11,148 nt of DNA, taken from positions 1 through 11,148 of the forward strand of contig JBDTLT010000191.1 of NCBI GenBank assembly GCA_039934635.1, in the 5' to 3' direction. Shown here piece after piece: positions 4,650-11,148 of the stretch. The notes under the pieces were generated by a model that had not been told where the DNA came from, did not search any database, and was given only the letters and a program-made list of their open reading frames with translations. The translations under genes were made by a program, and so were the position numbers. Position 1 is the first letter of the stretch, and each line of letters starts with the position of its first letter. The DNA comes from DATLFA01 sp039934635 (lineage in GTDB: Bacteria; Actinomycetota; Acidimicrobiia; Acidimicrobiales; WLNW01).

Positions 4650-6367
4650 CTTTCCTCGTACAGCGCTTCGCCCCTGCGGAGTCGGCTGGCAATGCGCACT
4701 ACCGAGGGGAGCTCGCGGCGCGTCGGCGTGTGGGCGGCCAGGAACCGCGCGACCGCGCTGAGCACGAGTGCGGCTTCCTCGGAGCCTTCGGGCCACTGCT
4801 GGGCCTGCCGCACCCCGGCCTCGACGGTTTGGTACCAGTGGAATTCCGCATCTTCGGCGAGCAGCCCCCGCCCGAGGGCGGCCACCAACTCGGCCCTTGC
4901 CCCCCCGCCCCGCAAGAACCCGTAGGCCTCGGTGCCGGCCTCGTCGACCATCCCCTGCACGTCGAAGCAATGCGCCAGCGCGTCGAGACTCCCGCTCGTC
5001 GCCTGCGGACGGCGCGCCGCGGGCACGTTGAGGAAGCGATCGAGATTGATGCGCATTGCCGCGTGCACTGCGCCGCGCAAGACGTCGATCGAGGGACGGC
5101 GTTGCAACGCGTGATGAAGTGCGTTCGCAGCAGTGAAGGTGTGGTGCACGCTGTCCCAATCGGCGTGATCGTTCTGCACGTGGAACCGAGCGATGCGCAG
5201 CGCGGCGGCGTATGCGATGGCCCGGCCAAGCTGTTCTTCGTCGGCGCCGGCGCGCAGCGCATCGAGCAGCGTCGACGCAACGATCTCAGGATCGTCATCG
5301 AGCAGGTGCCATCCGAGCGCACCAACGCTGTCGTAGTGGCCTCGTCGCGCGTGGCCTTGCTCGAGCGCACCGCCGAGCCCGTCGGCCGTACGTTGCGCGA
5401 GCCCGGCACGATCGTACGGGTGGCGCCATTCGCCGAACTCTTCGGATCGAGACGCTGCCGTGGTCTGCTGCACGAGGGTCGGGAGCATCTCGCGCGCCGC
5501 GACCTCACCGAGATGATCGACCGCCTCGAACGCCTTGTTGGTGAAGTCGATGGTGTGCCCGCCATCGATGAACACATGGTCGGTCACTGCCGCGAACATC
5601 ATCGCCTCGACATCGGCGAGACGACCTGGCTCGGCGAGCGCCGTTTCGAGGGTCCGTTCGGCGGCATCGGACGAGCGAGTGTCGACGAAGCGCCGGTACC
5701 AACTCTCGAGGCGATCGAAGGGCACTTCATCGGTTTCGAGCGCACCGATGGCGAAGCGCGGCGCGTGATTGCGCGTATCGCGCGCGATGAAAGTGAGACC
5801 GTGCACGAGCGCGAGCGCTTGATCGTCAGTCGCGAGTTGCGGGAGCAGGTTGGCCATGGCGACGAGCACGGTGAGACCGGCACCCCAACCTTCGCTTCGA
5901 TAGCGCGCGCCGAACTCCATACCGGTGCGCACGATCTCCGCCGGCGCAACACCGGTGTCGAGCAGTCCGAGCACCGACTTGGCGATCACGAGTGAGATGT
6001 CGTCTTCGAGCCCCTTGCGCAGCCGGCTCTGGAGATGCCCGACGGGATCTGCATGCACGCGGGCAGCCACGAATACATCGTCGCCGCGCACGCGCGCGTC
6101 GAAACCGCGCGCATCGTCGGCCCACAGGTCGAGCGTGCACCCCGACACGAGGTCGAAGCGTGCGTGGTGCCAATGACAGGTGACGAGGCCCGCTTCGACG
6201 GTTCCCTGATGGAGCGGGAACCCGAGATGGGGACAGCGGTCTTCGATCGCGAACGCCGTATCTGCGTGCCAGAACACGACGATAGGGATCGTTCCTACTT
6301 TCGTGAGCAGCCGACCGGCCGACCGCAATTCTGCGAATGATCCCGCTCTTACCTCGAGTGCTGACAT
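4643..6367 (-). CDS. Rieske [2Fe-2S] protein fused to a ~460-residue His-rich helical domain
   Basis: The 574-residue product begins with a Rieske ferredoxin domain (about 4-104). The cluster motif is intact: Cys45-Pro-His47 (CPHLGFPLHQG) and Cys64-x-x-His67 (CHWHHARFDL). The rest is not a ring-hydroxylating oxygenase alpha subunit: no facial-triad motif of that family is evident. It is predicted helical and rich in histidine, with similar segments around 184-205 (HGLTFIARDTRNH), 263-286 (DHVFIDGGHTIDFTNKAFEA), 395-421 (FHVQNDHADWDSVHHTFTAA) and 507-517 (AEFHWYQTVEA). These look like degenerate internal repeats that could bind metal or cofactor. I do not recognise the domain with confidence. 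Start ATG 6367 has GAGGTG four bases upstream. It leads the putative catabolic operon, so an electron-transfer or oxygenase-like role on the pathway substrate is plausible but unproven. Confidence 0.88.
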   Translation of the reverse strand: MSALEVRAGSFAELRSAGRLLTKVGTIPIVVFWHADTAFAIEDRCPHLGFPLHQGTVEAGLVTCHWHHARFDLVSGCTLDLWADDARGFDARVRGDDVFVAARVHADPVGHLQSRLRKGLEDDISLVIAKSVLGLLDTGVAPAEIVRTGMEFGARYRSEGWGAGLTVLVAMANLLPQLATDDQALALVHGLTFIARDTRNHAPRFAIGALETDEVPFDRLESWYRRFVDTRSSDAAERTLETALAEPGRLADVEAMMFAAVTDHVFIDGGHTIDFTNKAFEAVDHLGEVAAREMLPTLVQQTTAASRSEEFGEWRHPYDRAGLAQRTADGLGGALEQGHARRGHYDSVGALGWHLLDDDPEIVASTLLDALRAGADEEQLGRAIAYAAALRIARFHVQNDHADWDSVHHTFTAANALHHALQRRPSIDVLRGAVHAAMRINLDRFLNVPAARRPQATSGSLDALAHCFDVQGMVDEAGTEAYGFLRGGGARAELVAALGRGLLAEDAEFHWYQTVEAGVRQAQQWPEGSEEAALVLSAVARFLAAHTPTRRELPSVVRIASRLRRGEALYEESL

Positions 6368-6385
6368 CGGTCACCTCGTGGCGCG

Positions 6386-6415
6386 ATTTAAGTCACGTCG
6401 AGAGTCAACCCGCAA
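6386..6415 (-). promoter_or_regulatory. Weak candidate promoter for the Rieske-led operon
   Basis: On the minus strand TTGCGG (6410-6415) and TTAAAT (6386-6391) are separated by 18 bp, just ahead of the Rieske ribosome binding site. The -35 overlaps the end of the HD-GYP gene. The match to consensus is modest, but it is the only AT-rich hexamer in a 37-bp gap. Confidence 0.25.
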
Positions 6416-8171
6416 GCGGTTGGAGCAATCGGATCGCGTCGGCGCCGATCGCGGCGTCGAGTTTGCCTTCCGTCAGCCACTTGTCCACGTCGTCGATCAA
6501 GCCCCTTGCGCGGTCAGTGACGTGATGATCCGTGTCGGGATGCTTCGCCCGCTCCTTTTGGAGATCACGCAGCTTGCTGAGCAGGTCCGAGCCGCGCTCG
6601 CCGTAGGCATCCGGGTTCGGCGCGAGTACGGCGATCAACCCGTCGATCGTGTTGATCGTCGATGTCGGAGCAGTCGAGGGCGGGCTCGTGGTGGGCACGG
6701 TTGGTGCCGGATTCGTCGGCGCTTGGCTCGTAGGCGGCGCACTGGCAACCGGCGAGGCGGCGGCCGGTAGCGTCGTAGAAGGGGGCGTCACAATTGTCGG
6801 CGCGCCGGTGCCGGTTTGCCCGCCGGTGGAGCTCACCTCTGCACCACCGGTTCGTTGCTGTTCGATCGTCGTCGTCGGTGAGCCGGTGAGCGACGGCTGA
6901 TCAACGTCGCCCGACGCCGATGGGGAGACCGCGCCCTCCTGGCGCAGTGCGAGCGCGCTCGGGGCCGACGGCTGCTCCATCTCGATCGCGGCGGCCGCCA
7001 CCGGCGCGTCGGGTTTGTGGCTCGCCGCGCTGACCGGCGCGGTCATGAGCAGTCCGGTCACCGCGACGGTGGCCATTGCCGAACCACCCGTGTTCGCCAA
7101 TGTCGTGATGCCGTAACCCCACGCCTCCGGCGCCTTCGCGCTGGCAGTCAGCGCGTTGCCAAGGAACGGCACGTGGGCGAGCGAGGCGAGGGCGCCGCCG
7201 GCGCGGCGCAGCTTTGGGAGCGAGATGTTGAGGAACGCACGCACCATGTCAGGGCTGAAGTGCGTACCCGAACAACGCGTCAGTTCCGCACGCGCGTCGG
7301 CGAGCGACATCGCGGACTTGTACGAACGTATTGCGGTCATCACCTCGAACGAATCGGCCACCGCAACCATCGCGGCGGCGCGGGGAATCTCGGGGCCGCC
7401 GAGCCTGAGGGGATAACCCGTGCCATCCCAACGTTCGTGATGCCCGCCGACGGCATGGACCCACTCGCCCAGCCAGTCGGAAACCGGTGCCACGAGGTCG
7501 GCCCCTGCCGCAGGATGGTTTTGCAGGATCGCCCATTCCGCGCCGTCGGGCTTGCCCTTCTTGTTGAGTATCGCCGGGGGCACAGTGATCTTGCCCATGT
7601 CATGGATCAATGCCGCCCATTGCAGCTTTTGGCGTTCCTCCGTGCTCAAGTGGAGTTCTTCGCCGAGGAGCTCCGCGTAGAGACGTACGCGCTCGGAGTG
7701 CCCTCGAGTGCGCCGGTCGTGCGCTCCGATGGCGGTGGACAGCAACACCAGTTGTTCGGCGGCCTGCGCGCGGTCGGTGGACAATCCATTGGTGCGCACT
7801 TCGAGCACTTCTCGTTCCATGCGCTTGCCGCTGCCGGCTTTCAGCGCCATCTTGAAACGCGAGGGGGTGCGGTCGGGAAACACCAACGAGAGCCGCAACA
7901 GTGTGGAGAGCGGCAACAGGCGCCGCCCGGCGCGCTCGACGATCGTGATCGTCGTCATCGAAATCACCGCGATGAATGCCACCCGCACGATCGCCCGCGA
8001 CCAGGACGACGCCGTCGGCAGCGTGAACGCCAATCCGAGCGACACCGCCGCCGCGATCACCATCGGCGCCAAGGTGATCGACCACTTGAGCGACTTCGAC
8101 GCCAGCGCGCGTCCGGCCCACCCTTCAGCCAAGGCCGGGTCGCTCCCCGTGCCGGTCGGGCGTTCCTTCAT
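6405..8171 (-). CDS. Membrane-anchored HD-GYP phosphodiesterase with extracytoplasmic Pro/Thr-rich tail
   Basis: The 588-residue product has two membrane segments near the N-terminus (about 29-51 and 59-78), a cytoplasmic HD-GYP domain (about 138-325), a third hydrophobic segment ending in an Ala-rich stretch (about 353-384), a Pro/Thr/Ser-rich linker (about 384-506) and a C-terminal helical module (about 508-588). Catalytic features are complete: His158 (GHSER), His190-Asp191 (HDMGK), His219, His244-His245 (GHHERWDGTGYP) and Asp273 (VADSFEV). The family hydrolyses cyclic di-GMP or related dinucleotides. The tail sequence LLSKLRDLQ with a following helix pair resembles small modules found outside the membrane in actinobacterial kinases, an impression only. 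ATG 8171 is preferred, with GAGGGG 7 nt upstream, over the in-frame TTG at 8189. The Rieske gene follows after 37 bp, but functional linkage is uncertain. Confidence 0.92.
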   Translation of the reverse strand: MKERPTGTGSDPALAEGWAGRALASKSLKWSITLAPMVIAAAVSLGLAFTLPTASSWSRAIVRVAFIAVISMTTITIVERAGRRLLPLSTLLRLSLVFPDRTPSRFKMALKAGSGKRMEREVLEVRTNGLSTDRAQAAEQLVLLSTAIGAHDRRTRGHSERVRLYAELLGEELHLSTEERQKLQWAALIHDMGKITVPPAILNKKGKPDGAEWAILQNHPAAGADLVAPVSDWLGEWVHAVGGHHERWDGTGYPLRLGGPEIPRAAAMVAVADSFEVMTAIRSYKSAMSLADARAELTRCSGTHFSPDMVRAFLNISLPKLRRAGGALASLAHVPFLGNALTASAKAPEAWGYGITTLANTGGSAMATVAVTGLLMTAPVSAASHKPDAPVAAAAIEMEQPSAPSALALRQEGAVSPSASGDVDQPSLTGSPTTTIEQQRTGGAEVSSTGGQTGTGAPTIVTPPSTTLPAAASPVASAPPTSQAPTNPAPTVPTTSPPSTAPTSTINTIDGLIAVLAPNPDAYGERGSDLLSKLRDLQKERAKHPDTDHHVTDRARGLIDDVDKWLTEGKLDAAIGADAIRLLQPLAG

Positions 8172-8178
8172 CGCAATA

Positions 8179-8184
8179 CCCCTC
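8179..8184 (-). promoter_or_regulatory. Ribosome binding site choosing ATG 8171 for the HD-GYP gene
   Basis: GAGGGG on the minus strand ends 7 nt before ATG 8171. It lies inside the six-codon extension that a TTG start at 8189 would give, which argues against that longer start. Confidence 0.6.
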
Positions 8185-8249
8185 GTCAAAACCGTGTTTC
8201 GACATCGGGAGCAGGTGGCCTGAGAGGTGCCGGTGAGGAACGCAGAAAT

Positions 8250-8269
8250 GAGCCCCGGGGACCGGGCTC
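8250..8269. other. GC hairpin between divergent HD-GYP and PIG-L genes
   Basis: GAGCC (8250-8254) pairs with GGCTC (8265-8269) and CGG with CCG inside, leaving a bulged C and a 3-nt GGA loop. It is about 80 nt upstream of the HD-GYP start in a 231-bp divergent gap, so it is probably not a terminator for either gene. It could be a 5' leader structure or an operator. Confidence 0.4.
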
Positions 8270-8332
8270 TAGGCCCTAACTCCTATGGGTGACGGCGGCG
8301 CCGGGGCGGGACGCCCTGATGTCCTGTTGTCC

Positions 8333-8379
8333 TGACACGCGCTCACACGGTGGTGGCAGCGCGTGCAAGCGCCGTGTCA
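8333..8379 (+). other. Imperfect inverted repeat just upstream of the PIG-L start
   Basis: TGACACGCGCT (8333-8343) matches the reverse complement of AGCGCCGTGTCA (8368-8379) except for one bulged base. The arms bracket a 24-nt loop, and the structure ends 23 nt before ATG 8403. A leader hairpin or operator would fit. Its presence also argues that this stretch is non-coding. Confidence 0.4.
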
Positions 8380-8402
8380 TCGGTGACCGCGACACTGCGC
8401 GA

Positions 8403-9119
8403 ATGGACGAATGGACAGATCGCATCTCCTCGCTCGGCAACATCGTCAGCGTGTGGGCGCACCCTGATGACGAGACGTATCTCGCCGGCGGTTTGATGGC
8501 GATGGCCCGAGCGCTCGGCGCCCGAGTCACGTGCATCATCGCGACCGACGGGGATTTCGTCGAATCACCGGCCGAACGTCGACTCCGTGGGCGGCTGAGG
8601 CTGTCCGAACTCGGGCAGGCGCTCGACGTGCTCGATATACACGATCGGCAGTTCCTTCATCTCCCCGATGGGGGCTGCTCGCATGTCGACGACGGTGGGC
8701 CCGTCGACGCGATCGGACGCATCCTCGCGAGTCGCGATCCCGACACGGTCATCACGTTCGGGCCGGACGGCTTCACCGGTCACGCCGACCACCGAGCGGT
8801 GTCGCGATGGGCAGTCGCGGCCGCCCGACAGGCCGCGCCCGCGAGCCGCGTCCTGCATCCAACGATCACCGCGGCGAGGCGCGCCGAGGATCGCGACATC
8901 CTCGACCGTTTCCGCATCTTCGACGACGGGCTGCCCACGACACACGACTACGACACACTCACACTCGCACTCGAGTTGCCGACGCACTGGCTCGACAAGA
9001 AAGTACGCGCGCTGCGTTGTCACGACAGCCAAACGCGCGAGTTGATCGAAGCCATCGGCTACGAGCGCTACCGACGTTGGGTGTCGGCCGAACTGTTCGT
9101 CGAGATCGCGACGAGGTGA
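8403..9119 (+). CDS. PIG-L/LmbE family zinc-dependent N-deacetylase
   Basis: The 238-residue product carries the family's zinc and catalytic motif AHPDDE (19-24: His20, Asp22, Asp23, Glu24) right after the first strand NIVSVW. The second motif GFTGHADHR (123-131) supplies the other metal His, and K-x-x-A-L-x-C-H-x-S-Q (200-210) is typical of the C-terminal half. Characterised members remove N-acetyl groups from sugars, as in mycothiol synthesis (MshB), glycolipids and antibiotics. This copy gives no clue to which substrate it uses, so I do not call it mshB. ATG 8403 is chosen because it leaves the usual short lead-in before AHPDDE. No Shine-Dalgarno is visible, so leaderless translation is possible. 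An in-frame reading from 8289 adds 38 atypical residues across a hairpin. It is monocistronic, divergent from HD-GYP and convergent with the solute-binding gene. Confidence 0.88.
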   Translation: MDEWTDRISSLGNIVSVWAHPDDETYLAGGLMAMARALGARVTCIIATDGDFVESPAERRLRGRLRLSELGQALDVLDIHDRQFLHLPDGGCSHVDDGGPVDAIGRILASRDPDTVITFGPDGFTGHADHRAVSRWAVAAARQAAPASRVLHPTITAARRAEDRDILDRFRIFDDGLPTTHDYDTLTLALELPTHWLDKKVRALRCHDSQTRELIEAIGYERYRRWVSAELFVEIATR

Positions 9120-9129
9120 CCACGAGCGA

Positions 9130-9170
9130 CAACGGCCGCCGCGAGAAAGTTGTTCTCGCGGCGGCCGTTG
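9130..9170. terminator. Bidirectional terminator between convergent genes
   Basis: A perfect 18-bp stem (9130-9147 and 9153-9170) with a 5-nt loop lies 10 bp after the PIG-L stop and 36 bp after the minus-strand solute-binding gene's stop at 9207. It has no T-tract, as is common for actinobacterial terminators. Confidence 0.88.
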
Positions 9171-9206
9171 CGACCGGACTCTGCGTTCACGACCCCCGGG
9201 AGATCG

Positions 9207-10943
9207 TTACTTGTCGATCCATGCCTTGTCGAAGTACACGCCCGAACGGTGCGTCTGCTTCATGCCCTTGATGTTGCTCGACCACGCGATGAACTCTTCG
9301 ATCTTGGCCCACGGCAGCGCGGGGACCTCGGCCGTCATCGTCTCGGCGATCTTCTTGTAGGCAACCTTCTTCTCATCGTCGTTCTTTGCCTGACGAATGT
9401 CTTTCAGGGCCTGATCGACGACGGTGCTCTTGAAACCGATGCGGTTGCTCGGGCTCGTGCTGGAGAAGTTTTGCGCCAACGCCCAGACGGCTCCGTCATC
9501 GGGCGGGATTGCCATACCCCAGCCGGTGACGTCGAAGTCCTTGAGCGTGGTCACTTGGGCGACCTGACCATTCGTGTCCTTCGAGGTGTCGAGGGTGACG
9601 ACCATGCCCGCGGCCTGAAGCATCGTTTGGGTGGCGAGGCCGATCGCCTGGGCGACCGGCGAGCTGTTGTAGAGCAGACGAACCTTGCCGTCCCAGCCCG
9701 CGGCCTTTGCCTCGTTGACGAGTTTCTTGGCTGCTTCAACGTCGTACTTCGGGCCCGCCACGTCGGCGAACCACCGGAAGTCGCTCTGGAACAACTGGTT
9801 GCTGACCAATCCCTTGCCGGCGTAGCCGCGCTCGTTGATCACTTTCGGATCGAACGCGGCGGCGATCGCCTGGCGGACCTTGGGGTCTTTGGTCGGCGGG
9901 TTGCTCGCGACGATGCCGTCGGGCTTGCCGACGCACAATGGCTCGGGTTTGCCGGCCGCGCAGGTGACCGAGACGCCCTGGTTGATGAGTAACAGGCCGC
10001 CACCTTGTTCGAAGGTCGACACGCCGTCGAACTTCTTTTCGTGCGCGGCGAAGACGGCGGCCGGATCACGGAGGAATGCCATGTTGAACGTGCCCGTCGA
10101 CAGCGCGGTGAACGTCTGATCGCCTCCGCCGTCGGCGATGCTGTTGACGAACTTGAGCCCGTCGAGATACGGCGCGCCGCCGAAATAGTCAGCGTTCTTG
10201 GTCATCGTGATCGAGTCCTTGGGCTTGAACTCGCCGATCTTGAACGGCCCCGCACCAACCGGCTTGAGGTTGGTCTCGCAGGTGCGCACGTCTTTGGTCG
10301 GGTCGCACTTCTTGATCGACGTCGGTGACGGGATCAACGATGCTTCGCCGGCCAACGCGTAGGGGAAGCTCGGCCACGGCTCGGTGAGTGTGAACTTGAC
10401 CGTCAACGCGTCGACCACGTCGATGCTCTTGACGAGCGTCATATAGGCGCCCGACGACGTGCCGTTGCGGGGGCAGGCGTAGAGCTCGGCACACGGCGGC
10501 GCGCCGGCGATGCCCGAGCGGTGACGGTTCATACCGAACTTGACCGCTTCGGCGTCATACGGAGTGCCGTCTTGGAACTTGATGCCCGACTTGAGCTTGA
10601 GGGTCCATTCGCTCGAATCGGCGTTGGCCGCCAACGATTCAGCAGTGTTGTTGTCGTACTTGCCGGTCTGCACGTTGTAACGGAGGATCGTGTCGTAGAT
10701 CGCGGCCATCTCGATGAAACCGGTGACCCCGTTGCCGGTGGAGACGATCGGATCGAGACCTGCGGTCTCGGAGAAGGTGCCGAAGGTGATCGTGCCCCCC
10801 GCGACCGGTTGCTTCGCCGTCGTCGCCGGCGTCGTTACACCGGGCACGGTCGTCGTACTACCGCTCTCCTTGTCGTCGCCGCATGCCGCGGCAACCAGCA
10901 GCAGTGCCAATACGGCACTGATCCATAGGCGCTTTCGTCTCAC
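9207..10943 (-). CDS. ABC transporter substrate-binding lipoprotein, SBP_bac_5 (peptide/nickel type)
   Basis: The 578-residue product begins VRRKRLWISAVLALLLVAAAC, a lipoprotein signal peptide with lipobox Cys21, followed by a Thr/Ser-rich tether. Family 5 hallmarks follow: GGTITFGTFSETAGLDPI (49-66), then WTLKLKSGIKFQDGTPYDAE (113-132) and GAGPFKIGEF (230-239). The protein would sit outside the membrane and deliver oligopeptides or other small solutes to an ABC importer. Three close cysteine pairs (151/157, 213/222, 328/337) lie in loop insertions and suggest disulfides. GTG 10943 is preferred because AAGGGGG lies 8 nt upstream. The longer reading to 10988 adds a charged stretch that would spoil the signal peptide. 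No permease or ATPase gene adjoins it: downstream is a terminator and upstream is a divergent gene, so it is an orphan or serves a distant transporter. Confidence 0.93.
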   Translation of the reverse strand: MRRKRLWISAVLALLLVAAACGDDKESGSTTTVPGVTTPATTAKQPVAGGTITFGTFSETAGLDPIVSTGNGVTGFIEMAAIYDTILRYNVQTGKYDNNTAESLAANADSSEWTLKLKSGIKFQDGTPYDAEAVKFGMNRHRSGIAGAPPCAELYACPRNGTSSGAYMTLVKSIDVVDALTVKFTLTEPWPSFPYALAGEASLIPSPTSIKKCDPTKDVRTCETNLKPVGAGPFKIGEFKPKDSITMTKNADYFGGAPYLDGLKFVNSIADGGGDQTFTALSTGTFNMAFLRDPAAVFAAHEKKFDGVSTFEQGGGLLLINQGVSVTCAAGKPEPLCVGKPDGIVASNPPTKDPKVRQAIAAAFDPKVINERGYAGKGLVSNQLFQSDFRWFADVAGPKYDVEAAKKLVNEAKAAGWDGKVRLLYNSSPVAQAIGLATQTMLQAAGMVVTLDTSKDTNGQVAQVTTLKDFDVTGWGMAIPPDDGAVWALAQNFSSTSPSNRIGFKSTVVDQALKDIRQAKNDDEKKVAYKKIAETMTAEVPALPWAKIEEFIAWSSNIKGMKQTHRSGVYFDKAWIDK

Positions 10944-10951
10944 GTGTTGTT

Positions 10952-10958
10952 CCCCCTT
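10952..10958 (-). promoter_or_regulatory. Ribosome binding site fixing the GTG start of the solute-binding gene
   Basis: AAGGGGG on the minus strand lies 8 nt before the GTG, and translation from there yields a clean lipoprotein signal peptide. The remaining 147 bp up to 11105 separate divergent genes. I see no convincing -35/-10 pair in it, though TACGAT at 11069-11074 could be a plus-strand -10. Confidence 0.6.
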
Positions 10959-11105
10959 GCGGAAATTTTCACGCCGCCGAACTACCAAGCCGAACGTCGG
11001 ACCCCCGTGCCGACGACGTAACTACGCGCGTAGCGCCCTCCGCGGTCATCTGCGTGCCCCGCGTCACATACGATCGTCCGAGCGGCATAGCCCCAGGGGG
11101 AGATC

Positions 11106-11148
11106 GTGACGGAACTTCGTGAAGTGCAACTCGTTGCCGAGGGCCTGG
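11106..11148 (+). CDS. N-terminal fragment, possibly an SMP-30/gluconolactonase-like protein
   Basis: A GTG at 11106 preceded by AGGGGGAG opens a frame that reads (M)TELREVQLVAEGL and runs off the window. The strand-then-EGL pattern is how many SMP-30/gluconolactonase/LRE-like beta-propeller lactonases begin before their metal-binding FPEGP motif, but that motif would fall just beyond the window edge. With 14 residues the product call is a guess; the gene start itself is reasonably supported. It is divergent from the solute-binding gene. Confidence 0.4.
   Translation, partial: MTELREVQLVAEGL

Noticed and set aside
4730..5995. Plus-strand open frame of 421 codons opposite the Rieske fusion
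   Set aside because: It is a shadow of the coding strand with no ribosome binding site or recognisable domain.
8187..8189. TTG start for the HD-GYP gene
   Set aside because: ATG 8171 has a well-placed GAGGGG, and the TTG would put that site inside the gene.
7017..8279. Plus-strand open frame of 420 codons opposite the HD-GYP gene
   Set aside because: It is Arg-rich low-complexity antisense to intact HD-GYP motifs.
8289..8402. N-terminal extension of the PIG-L protein by 38 codons
   Set aside because: The residues are atypical for the family, and the stretch contains an inverted repeat better read as a leader.
8172..8402. Cyclic di-GMP or cyclic di-AMP riboswitch upstream of the HD-GYP gene
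   Set aside because: I could not find the conserved core bases of GEMM or ydaO classes in either strand.
10946..10988. Longer start for the solute-binding protein
   Set aside because: It adds a charged segment before the lipoprotein signal and ignores the AAGGGGG-GTG arrangement.

Overview
The window is GC-rich (about two-thirds G+C by eye). Its genes look actinobacterial: an FCD-type GntR regulator, paired Amidohydro_2 enzymes, the tail of a probable luciferase-like flavin enzyme, frequent GTG/TTG starts, and terminators without U-tracts. An environmental actinobacterium, perhaps of the Acidimicrobiia, is my best guess. That is inference from gene style, since there is no rRNA or marker gene.

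Layout. Positions 1-96 hold the end of a plus-strand gene. Positions 97-487 are non-coding and packed with palindromes and short repeats. From 488 to 8171 six genes lie head to tail on the minus strand. In transcription order they are a membrane HD-GYP protein (8171-6405), a Rieske protein with a large unrecognised helical domain (6367-4643), two Amidohydro_2 metalloenzymes (4585-3380 and 3328-2162), a GntR/FCD regulator whose ATG overlaps the preceding stop (2162-1302), and an enoyl-CoA hydratase/isomerase-family protein (1282-488). A hairpin at 453-478 probably ends the unit. Then come a plus-strand PIG-L/LmbE deacetylase (8403-9119), a near-ideal bidirectional terminator (9130-9170), a minus-strand lipoprotein solute-binding protein (10943-9207), and the first 14 codons of a plus-strand gene at the right edge.

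How the genes fit together. The five genes from the Rieske protein to the enoyl-CoA hydratase homologue have gaps of 57, 51, -1 and 19 bp and read as one catabolic operon with its own regulator. A plausible scheme is redox chemistry by the Rieske fusion, hydrolysis or decarboxylation by the two amidohydrolase-fold enzymes, and CoA-thioester processing by the crotonase-fold enzyme, with a ligand or intermediate sensed by the FCD domain. The substrate cannot be read from the sequence. The HD-GYP protein may be a separate signalling gene that happens to lie upstream.

The most unusual items are the Rieske-helical fusion, the two amidohydrolases that lack the usual active-site histidine, the crotonase homologue without either classical glutamate, the HD-GYP protein with an apparent extracytoplasmic C-terminal domain, and the palindrome-rich block at 97-487.
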